Shown here in pieces: positions 8,474-18,826 of a DNA stretch of 64,000 bases. The stretch's first letter is position 1; each line of letters opens with the position of its first letter. The stretch is from contig NZ_CP011273.1 of assembly GCF_001610895.1 (NCBI RefSeq), positions 4,588,001 to 4,652,000 of the forward strand, in the 5' to 3' direction. A program made the position numbers and the translations under genes. This stretch comes from Planctomyces sp. SH-PL62 (lineage in GTDB: Bacteria > Planctomycetota > Planctomycetia > Isosphaerales > Isosphaeraceae). Under the pieces are notes generated by a model that worked only from the letters and a program-made list of their open reading frames with translations, did not search any database and had not been told where the DNA came from.

Positions 8474-9196
8474 GTGTTGCGTCGCACGGTTGTCGTTCGC
8501 GAATACGAGCGGGGGCTGCTCTACGAGCACGGCCGGTTCCTCGAGATGCTGCCGCCCGGTCGTTACCGGCTCTGGAGCTGGCAAGGCCGGGAGATCTTCC
8601 GCGTCGACGTCCGCGAGGTGAGCGCGACGGTCGAGGCCCAGGAGATCCTCACCAGCGAGAAGATCGGCGTCCGGGTCACGCTGATCGCCCAGTACCGCGT
8701 CTCCGACCCGATCGCCGCCCGACATCGAGTCGGCGACTATCACTCCCAACTCTATCAAGACCTCCAGCTCACCCTGCGCGAGGCCATCACCGGGCGGACG
8801 CTGGACGAACTGTTGAACAATCGAGAGGCGCTCTCCCAGGACCTGCACGCGAGCGTCGCGCCACGGGCGAAGGCGTACGGGCTGGAGCTTACCCGGGTCG
8901 GCCTCAAGGACATGGTCCTCCCGGGTTCGGTCCGCGCCGTCTTCCTGCAGGAAGTGGAGGCCGATCTGAAGGGTCGGGCCGGCCTCACGGCCGCTCGCCA
9001 CGAGGTCGCCGCGGCGCGGGCGCGCGCCAACACGGCGCGGCTGATCCACGAGAATCCCTTGCTGCTGCGCCTCCAGGAGCTGGAAACCCTGGCGGGGCTC
9101 GCCTCGAAGTCGGGGAACGTGCTCATCATCCCCGGGCTCGACGCCCTTCTGTCCCGCACCTCGACCCCTCGCGCCGACCCCGGCGCCCCGGCATGA
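8474..9196 (+). CDS. SPFH/band-7 (slipin-like) protein linked to a retron-type RT
   Basis: 240 aa from the GTG at 8474, with GAGGAG 7 nt upstream. Residues 2-160 read as a band-7 domain: the GRxxxxLPPGRY turn (21-31), VDVREVSATVEAQEILTSE (44-62) and YRVSDPIAA. An Ala/Arg-rich helix (about 165-195) follows, as in stomatin and prohibitin relatives. These proteins form membrane-associated oligomers. Unlike most slipins there is no N-terminal hydrophobic anchor; the protein opens directly in the domain. The 3' end overlaps the reverse transcriptase start by ATGA (9193-9196), so the two are translationally coupled. Role unknown; a partner or effector for the RT is an inference from this coupling. 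Confidence 0.82.
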   Translation: MLRRTVVVREYERGLLYEHGRFLEMLPPGRYRLWSWQGREIFRVDVREVSATVEAQEILTSEKIGVRVTLIAQYRVSDPIAARHRVGDYHSQLYQDLQLTLREAITGRTLDELLNNREALSQDLHASVAPRAKAYGLELTRVGLKDMVLPGSVRAVFLQEVEADLKGRAGLTAARHEVAAARARANTARLIHENPLLLRLQELETLAGLASKSGNVLIIPGLDALLSRTSTPRADPGAPA

Positions 9197-10134
9197 ACCC
9201 CGGCCATCCCCTGAGCTACCTCGTCCCGCCCACCCTGCGTCGCCTGCTGACGCCCGCCGGGCCGTCGTCCGCCCACGCCCAGGCGCTCGCGCAGCTTCTT
9301 GGGGTGGCCGAGGACGAACTCGACGCGATCCGGCTCGGCCGCCGGTACCATTACCGACCGATCCGGGGCGCCAAGCCGGACGGGAGGGAACGGCGCATCC
9401 TGGCCCCTTCGCCGCCGCTCAAGCGACTGCAACGCCGACTCCTCGACGAGCATCTCGGGCGACTGCCGATCCATCCGTGCGCGACCGCCTTCCACCCCGG
9501 CGCGTCGCCCGTCTTCAATGCGCTCCCGCACGCGCGCGGGGCGACGATCGTCACGCTGGACCTCCGGGACTTCTTCGAAGCGACCCGAGCGTGGCGGGTC
9601 CATCGATTCTTCCGCGAGCAGGGCTGGAGCGGCGAGCCCTTGCGCGTCCTGATGCGCCTCTGCACCTTTCGCGACGGCCTGCCGCAAGGAGCGCCCACGA
9701 GTCCGTGCCTCAGCAATCTCGTGAACGTGCGGCTCGACGAGAAGCTCCGGCGCCTCGCCGCCCGGTCGCGGGGGATCTACACGCGCTACGCCGACGATCT
9801 GACCTTCTCATGGGTCGACGGCGGCATGCCCGGCGGCTTCCAGCGGGCCGTCGAGAACGTCCTGGAGCGGGAGGGATATGAGATCCAGCCTCGGAAAGTC
9901 TGGCGGGTGAGCCGGGCCCGCGATCGCCCTCGGGTGACAGGGCTGGTGATCGCCGGGGACGGGCGAGTCCGCGTCCCCTGGCGATTCCGGGTGCGTACGG
10001 TCCTGTTGCGATGGCGGTCGTGGCTCACCGGCGACCCCGTCGCCCGCGCGAGATGGCGAGGATGCCAGGGGTATCTGCGGATGGTGGACCGCAGCCGCGA
10101 GGGAGCCCGGAGCCGCCCCCGCAAGGGCGGCTAG
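9193..10134 (+). CDS. Retron-type reverse transcriptase
   Basis: 313 aa, ATG start inside the SPFH stop. RT motifs are in order: an R-I-L-A-P and LKRLQRRLL block (about 68-84), NALPH (109-113), which is the retron NAxxH signature, LDLRDFF with D123, LPQGAPTSP (163-171), YADD (199-202) with the two catalytic Asp, and VTG (248-250), the second retron signature, followed by a VPxxxRxxxRxxL thumb-like region. There is no maturase or endonuclease domain, and the length fits free-standing retron RTs (about 300-350 aa). It should copy a folded RNA into msDNA. A retron RT is well supported; the partnership with SPFH is new to me. Confidence 0.87.
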   Translation: MNPGHPLSYLVPPTLRRLLTPAGPSSAHAQALAQLLGVAEDELDAIRLGRRYHYRPIRGAKPDGRERRILAPSPPLKRLQRRLLDEHLGRLPIHPCATAFHPGASPVFNALPHARGATIVTLDLRDFFEATRAWRVHRFFREQGWSGEPLRVLMRLCTFRDGLPQGAPTSPCLSNLVNVRLDEKLRRLAARSRGIYTRYADDLTFSWVDGGMPGGFQRAVENVLEREGYEIQPRKVWRVSRARDRPRVTGLVIAGDGRVRVPWRFRVRTVLLRWRSWLTGDPVARARWRGCQGYLRMVDRSREGARSRPRKGG

Positions 10135-10159
10135 GTTCAACAACTGTTCGCCTTACGCG

Positions 10160-10177
10160 CGTCGACCCGGGTCGACG
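10160..10177. repeat. 18-bp perfect palindrome between RT and the convergent hypothetical gene
   Basis: CGTCGACCCGGGTCGACG reads the same on both strands, centred on CCCGGG. It lies between the stops of two convergent genes. It could be a short terminator stem or a protein binding site; nothing in the sequence decides. Confidence 0.5.
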
Positions 10178-10192
10178 GCCCGAGGTCCGGCG

Positions 10193-10582
10193 TCAGGACT
10201 TGCGCGAGCGGGCGCGACGGGCGGCGTCGTACCGCAGCGAGGCGACCAGCTCCAGCGTCGCCTTCGCGAAGGGCCGGAGTTCGGCCTGGCGGCCGATCCA
10301 TTCCTCGGAGTGGGGGGCTGCGGCGAAGACGTGGCGGCCGTGTCGCACCGTCCACTCGACCGCGCCCTGATCGACCAGATAGAGGAGCACGACGAGGCGG
10401 CTGTGCAGCGGCACCCGCGACCAGTACTCCGAACGACAGAGATCGTTTTCCAGGTGAAGGCCGACGAATCGAAGGGTCTCTTCGTACAGCGCGTTCAGAT
10501 GCTCATCGTTGCGATGCGAGTTGTAGTGGGCCAGGCGGCCCGTCCAGCGGCTTGAGAGTTCTCGGAGCGATGAAAGCGACAA
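10193..10582 (-). CDS. Hypothetical protein, 129 aa
   Basis: I do not recognise this family. The start is TTG at 10582. Codon use is strongly G/C at third positions throughout, which supports a real gene. The protein is rich in Arg, His and Trp, with no signal peptide, no membrane segment and no obvious metal-binding pattern. It reads as mostly helical. It faces the reverse transcriptase gene tail to tail, 58 nt away, and has its own 322-nt upstream spacer. Nothing shows that it belongs to the RT locus. Confidence 0.6.
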   Translation of the reverse strand: MSLSSLRELSSRWTGRLAHYNSHRNDEHLNALYEETLRFVGLHLENDLCRSEYWSRVPLHSRLVVLLYLVDQGAVEWTVRHGRHVFAAAPHSEEWIGRQAELRPFAKATLELVASLRYDAARRARSRKS

Positions 10583-10904
10583 CGCAGGTTTCCTCAGGGA
10601 CTCGTTCCCGGGCCGGATGGTCGACCCGATCCGTATCTTCTAGAGCATAATACTCGTCACGGCAAGTTTCAGGCCAAGCTTCGACCCCGAAATCCCCCGC
10701 CGGCTCCCCCGTAAGAGGCCCACTGGAGCCGGAACCACGGCAGGTCCGTTTCGCTTTGACAGCCGGCCGGGTATCGACTATGCTCAACCCGATCAACCAA
10801 AAAGCTTGCCGCTGGACGACTTGGGACCAGCCGGCGGGCTGTCCGCCTGACGGCTTCAGGGTGGAAGTCGTTCGATCGCTTCACCACGCGGAACCAGCCC
10901 GAAC
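10583..10904. other. Divergent spacer between hypothetical gene and MMPL transporter gene
   Basis: No gene is seen. It contains the promoter at 10756-10784 for the transporter and, near 10844-10860, a short hairpin CCTGA-CGGCT-TCAGG inside the predicted 5' leader. Confidence 0.5.
10756..10784 (+). promoter_or_regulatory. Sigma70-type promoter for the MMPL gene
   Basis: A perfect TTGACA and TATGCT are separated by exactly 17 nt. Transcription would begin near 10791, giving a leader of about 115 nt before the ATG at 10905. This is one of the best promoter matches in the window. Confidence 0.65.
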
Positions 10905-13397
10905 ATGTTTCCTTTTCTTGCCCGCCTGGTGCAGCGCCGGTCCTGGATCGTCCTCGTGCTGTGGACCGCGGCGACAGCCCTGCTCTTTCTTTACGCACCG
11001 CGCTGGGATGAAGTGACCAAGGACGACGACGTCCGGTTCTTTCCCCGGGACTACCCGAGCGTCGTCGGCCAGGACCTCCTGGAGCGAGGCTTCCCTCGGG
11101 ATGCGTCCAGCTCGCAGCTCGTCTTCGTCTTCGACCGCAGGTCGGGGCCTCTGACCCCCCAAGACCTGGCGTTCGTCGAGAAGCACGCGGCCGATTTCTA
11201 CAAGTGGAGCGAGGCCGACCCCACGCTGGGGGTCAAAAAGCTCGACACCCATCGCTCGCCGGTCATCGGCCCCAGGCTGATCGGCAAGGCGCAGGACGGC
11301 CCCGGCCAGGCCGTGCTCACGATCGCCTCGCTCAACGGCACTTACCTTTCGCGCAAGACGCGGATCGCCGTCGACAACATCCTGGAGTACCTGGCCCAGC
11401 AGCCGCCGCTGCCGGAGGGGCTGGAGCGGACGGTGACGGGGTCGGCGGTCGTCGGCCACGACATGAACACGGCCGCGAACGAGAGCATCGAGAACACGAC
11501 CACGGCGACGATCGTCCTGGTGATCGCGATCCTCCTGATCGTCTATCGGTCCCCCTTGCTGGCGATGGTCCCCCTGGTGACGATCGCGTTCTCGGTGGTC
11601 GTCTCGATGAAGGCGATCGCGGCCCTGACGGCGATCCCCTGGATCACGTTCCAGGTCATCAACATCACCCGCGTCTTCGTGGTGGTGGTCCTGTTCGGGG
11701 CCGGGACCGACTACTGCCTCTTCCTGATCGCCCGGTATCGCGAGGAGCTGGCGCGGGGACGCTCGCGGCGGGACGCGCTGCGCGAGGCGATCGAGCAGGT
11801 GGGCGGGGCGCTGGTCGCCAGCGCGGGGACGGTCATCATCGGGCTGGGGATGCTCTACTTCTCGAGCTTCGCCAAGATCCGCTACACCGGCCCGGCGATC
11901 GCGCTGAGCCTGACGATCGCGCTGCTGGCCGCGTTGACGCTGGCGCCGATGCTCCTGTCGTGGCTGGGGGGGGCGATCTTCTGGCCGTTCCGCCCGCCGC
12001 ACCACTCGCCCGGGATGAGCCGCGAGGAAGAAAGCCTGGATGAGGTGCCCATGTCGGGCTTCTGGGTGTGGGTGGCGAACCTGGTGGTCCGCCATCCGAT
12101 CTGGATCCTGGTCGTGAGCCTCTCGGCGCTGCTCCCCCTGGCCGTGATCGGCGCGAGGACGACGTCGAACTATAGCCAGCTCGCGGACCTCGCGCCGGAC
12201 CGGCCGAGCGTCGTCGGGGCGTCTCGGATCCGCCACTACTTCGCGGTCGGCGAGCTGAGCCCGACGATCGCGGTGGTCGAGAACCCCAAGCTCGATTTCC
12301 GATCGCCCGAGGGTCGCGAGAAGGTCGCCGAGGTCACGGCGAGGCTCCTGGCGGTCCCCGGCGTGGCCGAGGTCCGCTCGCTCTCGCAGCCGCTGGGGAA
12401 GCCGCCGATCCCCGAAGCCGAGATGAACTTCCTCCAGAAGATGGCCGATCGGGCCCTCCGCGCGGCGGCCGACGGCCGTTACGTCAGCATCAATCCGGTC
12501 GAGACGAGGGAGCCCGGCCAGGCCGAGGTGCCCGCGGCCCGCTCGCGCAACCACATCACGCGGTTCGACGTCGTCTTCGCGACCGACCCGTTCTCGAAGG
12601 CGAGCCTGGACTCCCTGGCCCTGGTCAACGAGACCCTGAACGCCGCCAGCCGACCCGGCGGGCCGCTCCAGGGCTGCACCGGCATCGGCCTCGCCGGCTC
12701 GACGTCGGCGGTGAACGACCTGATGCGGGTCACGACGGGCGACGAGCGCCGGATGTATTTCCTGGTCACGTTCGGGGTCTTCATCATCCTCGTCGCCCTG
12801 CTCCGTCGGCCGGGGACCTGCCTGTACCTCATCCTGACGGTCGTGCTGGGCTACCTGGCGTCGCTGGGGGTCACGGAGCTGGTCTTCAGCAGCATCCACC
12901 AGGGGACCGAGCCGTGGGGCGGGCTCGACTGGACCGTCGGCTTCTTCCTGTTCGTGATCCTGGTGGCCGTGGGGGAGGATTACAACATCCTGCTCATGGC
13001 CCGGGTCATCGAGGAGGAGGCCAAGCACGGGGTCGTCGAGGGGACCCGCCGCGCCGTGGCGCATACGGGGGGCATCATCAGCTCGTGCGGGCTCATCATG
13101 GCCGGCACGTTCGGCTCGATGCTGACCGGCAGCCTCACCTCGCTCAAGGAGCTGGGTTTCTCCCTCGGGCTGGGGATCTTGCTGGACACGTTCCTGGTGC
13201 GGCCGATCCTCGTCCCGGCCTTCGTGGTCGTGGCGGATCGGCTCTGGAACGATGTGGGCCCGACCAGAGCGGAACGCGCCCGGGAGCCCAAGCCCCTCGA
13301 TCCCTCGGCGAACGGCCAGCCCGCCGGTGCCGAGCCGGACAAGTCCCTCGTGCCGGACGCGGTCGATTCGTGCCTGGGCGAGTTCTACGAGGACTGA
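10905..13397 (+). CDS. MMPL/RND-superfamily transporter
   Basis: 830 aa. A signal-anchor helix (about 12-31) is followed by a periplasmic domain, then a group of membrane helices with GAGTDYCLFL near 265. A second periplasmic domain and a second helix group with AVGEDYNILLMAR near 690 repeat the pattern. This duplicated six-plus-six arrangement with a G-x-x-x-DY/EDY motif in helix 4 is the MMPL/RND design, a proton-driven exporter usually of lipids or hydrophobic compounds. The substrate is unknown. It is monocistronic in appearance, with a near-consensus promoter upstream. Its 3' end overlaps the opposing zinc-ribbon gene by 13 nt. Confidence 0.88.
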   Translation: MFPFLARLVQRRSWIVLVLWTAATALLFLYAPRWDEVTKDDDVRFFPRDYPSVVGQDLLERGFPRDASSSQLVFVFDRRSGPLTPQDLAFVEKHAADFYKWSEADPTLGVKKLDTHRSPVIGPRLIGKAQDGPGQAVLTIASLNGTYLSRKTRIAVDNILEYLAQQPPLPEGLERTVTGSAVVGHDMNTAANESIENTTTATIVLVIAILLIVYRSPLLAMVPLVTIAFSVVVSMKAIAALTAIPWITFQVINITRVFVVVVLFGAGTDYCLFLIARYREELARGRSRRDALREAIEQVGGALVASAGTVIIGLGMLYFSSFAKIRYTGPAIALSLTIALLAALTLAPMLLSWLGGAIFWPFRPPHHSPGMSREEESLDEVPMSGFWVWVANLVVRHPIWILVVSLSALLPLAVIGARTTSNYSQLADLAPDRPSVVGASRIRHYFAVGELSPTIAVVENPKLDFRSPEGREKVAEVTARLLAVPGVAEVRSLSQPLGKPPIPEAEMNFLQKMADRALRAAADGRYVSINPVETREPGQAEVPAARSRNHITRFDVVFATDPFSKASLDSLALVNETLNAASRPGGPLQGCTGIGLAGSTSAVNDLMRVTTGDERRMYFLVTFGVFIILVALLRRPGTCLYLILTVVLGYLASLGVTELVFSSIHQGTEPWGGLDWTVGFFLFVILVAVGEDYNILLMARVIEEEAKHGVVEGTRRAVAHTGGIISSCGLIMAGTFGSMLTGSLTSLKELGFSLGLGILLDTFLVRPILVPAFVVVADRLWNDVGPTRAERAREPKPLDPSANGQPAGAEPDKSLVPDAVDSCLGEFYED

Positions 13398-13588
13398 GCC
13401 CGCGGAGCGGCCTCGGGCGGCTTGCGCTCGACGGCCAGGAAGCGAAGACGACCGCAGCGCGGGCACCCCCCCAGGGTGTAGTTCTTCCACGACCACGCTC
13501 CGATGCGGACGAGGCCGATCTCGGCGGCGTCGCGAATCAGGCCGCATTTCGTGCAGCGGGCCTGCCAGCCGGGAGCGTAGCCGTTCAT
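13385..13588 (-). CDS. Small zinc-ribbon protein, 67 aa
   Basis: Two CxxC pairs (C12/C15 and C42/C45) bracket a Trp-containing core (GAWSWKNYTLGGCPRCG), as in zinc-ribbon folds, which bind one zinc ion. Function unknown; such small ribbons often bind nucleic acid or other proteins. ATG start at 13588. It is convergent with, and overlaps by 13 nt, the end of the MMPL gene. It lies downstream of the clpC terminator, so it is probably transcribed separately from clpC. Confidence 0.65.
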   Translation of the reverse strand: MNGYAPGWQARCTKCGLIRDAAEIGLVRIGAWSWKNYTLGGCPRCGRLRFLAVERKPPEAAPRAQSS

Positions 13589-13613
13589 CCTGGTCGCTCT
13601 CGTGAAGCCAACG

Positions 13614-13640
13614 AAAAGAGGGGGGCCGAAGCCCCCCTCT
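13614..13640 (-). terminator. Intrinsic terminator of clpC
   Basis: Read on the minus strand: a 10-bp stem AGAGGGGGGC / GCCCCCCTCT closed by a TTCG tetraloop, then TTTCG. It lies about 47 nt after the clpC stop. Stem, UUCG loop and T-run together make a textbook rho-independent terminator. Confidence 0.88.
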
Positions 13641-13686
13641 GTCTGGTACGTCTCACGGACGGCACGGCCTCGGCGGCCGTGCCGGA

Positions 13687-16200
<2,514 letters not shown>

Positions 16201-16281
16201 GCGGTCTACTCCGATCCGACGTTCTGGGCGGCGACGGGCCGACGTCCCCGTCGAGGCGACGAGCCGTTCCCTTATTTTTGC

Positions 16282-16312
16282 ATTGTACACCCGGGAGCGG
16301 CCGTCCGTTCAA
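16282..16312 (-). promoter_or_regulatory. Probable clpC promoter
   Basis: On the minus strand, TTGAAC (16312-16307) and TACAAT (16287-16282) are separated by 19 nt, about 80 nt before the clpC start. The -10 is strong; the spacing is longer than ideal. Confidence 0.42.
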
Positions 16313-16415
16313 TACGGCCTGCGGGACCGGGCGGGTTTTCCCACCCTCCCGCCCCGATGCGCGGGCGGCTCGGATCTCGCCCAGGGCCCCCTCGAACGTC
16401 GACGAGAGGCCCCGA

Positions 16416-16946
16416 TCAGGCGTCGGGGCCGTTCAGGGAGGTCAGCGCGCGCTCGACCTCCCATCGCCATTTCGAGCCGCCGTCCTGTTCCAGACACTGC
16501 CGGAAGGCCCGACGCGCCAGCTCGGGCTGGTGGGTCCGGACGTGGATCGCCCCCAGGTGCAACAGGGCGTCCGCGTCGGTGTCGTCCAGGGCCAGGATCC
16601 GCTCCACACGCCGCCGCGAGTCGTTCCAGCGGCCCTGAAGGTACGCCTCCAGCGCCTCTCCGAACAGGCGTTCGATCTCCTGGCGATGCCTCTCCGGGTG
16701 GCAGAGCCAGACCCACCACACGGTGTAGCAGAACGACGCCGACCAGGTCAGGATCGCGGAGACCGCGAAGAAATCCGCCCAGCCCGGCGCGAACGCCTCG
16801 ACCCAGATCCAGCGCGCCGCGATCGCCAGGTTGACGGCCGCGGCGAACAAGCCGGCCAGCAGCAGCCCGAAGACCTCCTGGCCCGTCCAGATCTGCGGGA
16901 GGCCCGGCCAGAAACACAACAGCCCGATCCAAGCTCGCCTCGGCAC
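16416..16946 (-). CDS. Membrane protein with C-terminal TPR-like helices
   Basis: 176 aa, GTG start with GAGGAG just upstream. Hydrophobic segments lie at about 4-20, 24-46 and 58-82. The C-terminal half (about 92-165) has TPR-type spacing (ALEAYLQGRWNDSRRRVERIL, ALLHLGAIHVRTHQPELARRAF). TPR arrays mediate protein contacts, so a membrane-anchored scaffold is likely, but the partner is unknown. It lies upstream of clpC in the same direction; the 215-nt gap with a promoter-like site suggests separate transcription. Confidence 0.65.
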   Translation of the reverse strand: MPRRAWIGLLCFWPGLPQIWTGQEVFGLLLAGLFAAAVNLAIAARWIWVEAFAPGWADFFAVSAILTWSASFCYTVWWVWLCHPERHRQEIERLFGEALEAYLQGRWNDSRRRVERILALDDTDADALLHLGAIHVRTHQPELARRAFRQCLEQDGGSKWRWEVERALTSLNGPDA

Positions 16947-17223
16947 CGTGGGCTCCTCCTCGGATTATCGCGCCCCGAAATCGAGGCCCTTACGTCCTGA
17001 TTGTAGATTCGGTCGGGCCCGAAATCAAGATTTTAATGCATGCACGCAATTGAATCCCCAGGCTCGGCCGCCGCGGCTTCGCAGACGTCGCGAACGCGGG
17101 AGTTGCGGTTCCTCCGCGTCGTTCAGATCGGACGGATCGGACTCGGAGTAGCAGGGGAATCGACGGTGACGGGCGAGGCGCCCCGTCACCGGCGTTGCAG
17201 CACGCATAATCGCCAGGACGGGA

Positions 17224-18515
17224 TCACCGCGAGAACTTGTCGCTCAGCTTGCGTCCCAGGAGCTTGAGCTTCTGTTTGTCGGGCGGGGTGAGGAAATCAT
17301 CGACGGGGGAGCCGATCCCGGCGCCTCGACCGAGGACGCTCACCTTGAGGTCGTCGACGGTGCCGTTGAGGCGGAGGCTGCTGAGGGCGTCGACGTCCAG
17401 CTCGAGTTCGGCGAGGAGTTTCTTCGCACGAGCGGGGACCCGTTCGGCGAGCCCTTCGAGGCCCATTCGATAGTCGAGTCGGCCGTCGAAGTCAGTCCAG
17501 CCGGAGATGATGATCGGGGTCTTGGCGAGATTGAGCGCGAGCTTGCTCGTGGTGATCCGGGCGTCCTTCACCGTGAAGTCGGTCCGCAGCGAGCCCACCC
17601 GGCTCTTGGTCGGGAGGCTGATGGAGGACTTCTCGACCTCGGAGAGGAGCTCAGTCCCGTCGAGCTGGATCGGGTCGATGAGGATCCGGCCGTTGCCGAC
17701 GAGCGTCTGGCTGAGGAGTTCGCGGGTCTCGCCGTCGCCCCGGAGGTAAAGCTCCATCGTCAGGTCGCCCTGGATTCGAGGCGTGGCGCCTGCCAGGACG
17801 GGGACGAGGTAGCGGAGGAACGCCATGCCGTCGTCGAGGACGACGCGATCCGCCCAGAGTTGGCCCTCGAAGCTGGGACGGCCGGGGATGCGGTCGAGCG
17901 ATCCGGAGAACTGGAAGGCCCCCTGATTCACGTCGCCGCTCATCGTGCCGGTGATCGTCTTGCCCTCTTCCCAGGTCCCCTCGCCCTGCACGTTCTCCAA
18001 CACGACGTCGGTCTGCGTCGGCTCGTCGATCAGGTGGACCTGACCGCGCTGGACGTGGATCTGGAGGTTCGTGGGGCCGGTCGAGGCCTCGCTCGGGGGG
18101 CGTCGGGGGCGGGTCGCTGGGCGCGGACGAGGTCGGCCAGTTCGAAGGTGCCGTCGGCCCGTCGCTGGACCCGGAGCTTGACGCCGTCGACGTCGAGGGC
18201 CGTCGCGTCGAGCCGTCCGCGGACCAGTTGGAACAAGCTGACGTCGACGTGGACCTTCTCGGCGTCGAGCCAGGGTCCGCTGGCCGAGCCGGGAGCGCCG
18301 ATCTTGAGGTTCTCCAGGTCGAGGCCGCCGCCGAAGCAGACCCGGAGCTTGTCCACGTGGACCGTACGGCCGCTGGAGCGTTCCAGCGCGGCGATGACGT
18401 GCGTCCTGGCCCAGTTCGTCGGTGCGACCAGGACGACCAAGCACCAGAGCAGGGCCGGCGCGACGACGATCCCGATGGGGATCAGCAGGAGCCGGCGGAA
18501 CCAGCGGCATCTCAT
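17224..18515 (-). pseudogene. AsmA/DUF748-like envelope protein gene, interrupted by a frameshift
   Basis: The N-terminal part starts at the ATG at 18515 (GGGAGGG upstream) with a membrane anchor (RRLLLIPIGIVVAPALLW, about 7-24). An AsmA-type beta region then runs to about residue 138, where the frame is lost at a run of six G on the plus strand (18095-18100). The C-terminal part continues in another frame from residues such as STGPTNLQIHV down to the stop at 17224. One extra base in the run would give a continuous protein of about 430 aa. AsmA-like proteins span the periplasm and act in envelope lipid or protein traffic. Sequencing error, true mutation and programmed slippage cannot be told apart here. 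Confidence 0.7.
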
Positions 18516-18826
18516 CGGAATCCCTCCCGAGCACCCGAAGGGCCCGGCCCTTCCCCAACCATCCTGGCCGGCGTGACGAACTGGTCGGAAGCCGACGGAC
18601 GTCGTCCCCGATCGGCTGCGAACCATAAGCGAATCGCCCCTGCCCTGCAAGAACACTTTGGCCGCGGCCGCCCCCCCCATGTTCGAGGATCGGCTCGACG
18701 CGACGGCCCGTCCCGATGCTCGCCCGAGCGTGCCGCCTCAGGATTGCGGCGGTCCTCGGGATGCGACAGAATCGACCCCTGAGGACGCATCGAGGAAGTC
18801 TCCCCTCCCCGTCGAGGCCGCCGATC
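18516..18826. other. Divergent spacer, 311 nt
   Basis: No gene is seen. A weak promoter candidate for the plus-strand metallohydrolase (TTGCGG at 18744, 17 nt, CAGAAT at 18767-18772) would give a leader of about 50 nt. A run of eight C at about 18671-18678 is the other visible feature. Confidence 0.35.

Noticed and set aside
9193-10134. Group II intron maturase or diversity-generating retroelement RT
   Set aside because: There is no maturase (X) or HNH domain, no intron-like flanks, and no template/variable repeat or accessory protein nearby. The NAxxH and VTG motifs point to a retron.
10881-13547. 888-codon open frame opposite the MMPL gene
   Set aside because: It is antisense to a clear transporter gene, highly Asp/Arg/His/Gln-rich with no recognisable domain, and lacks a ribosome binding site.
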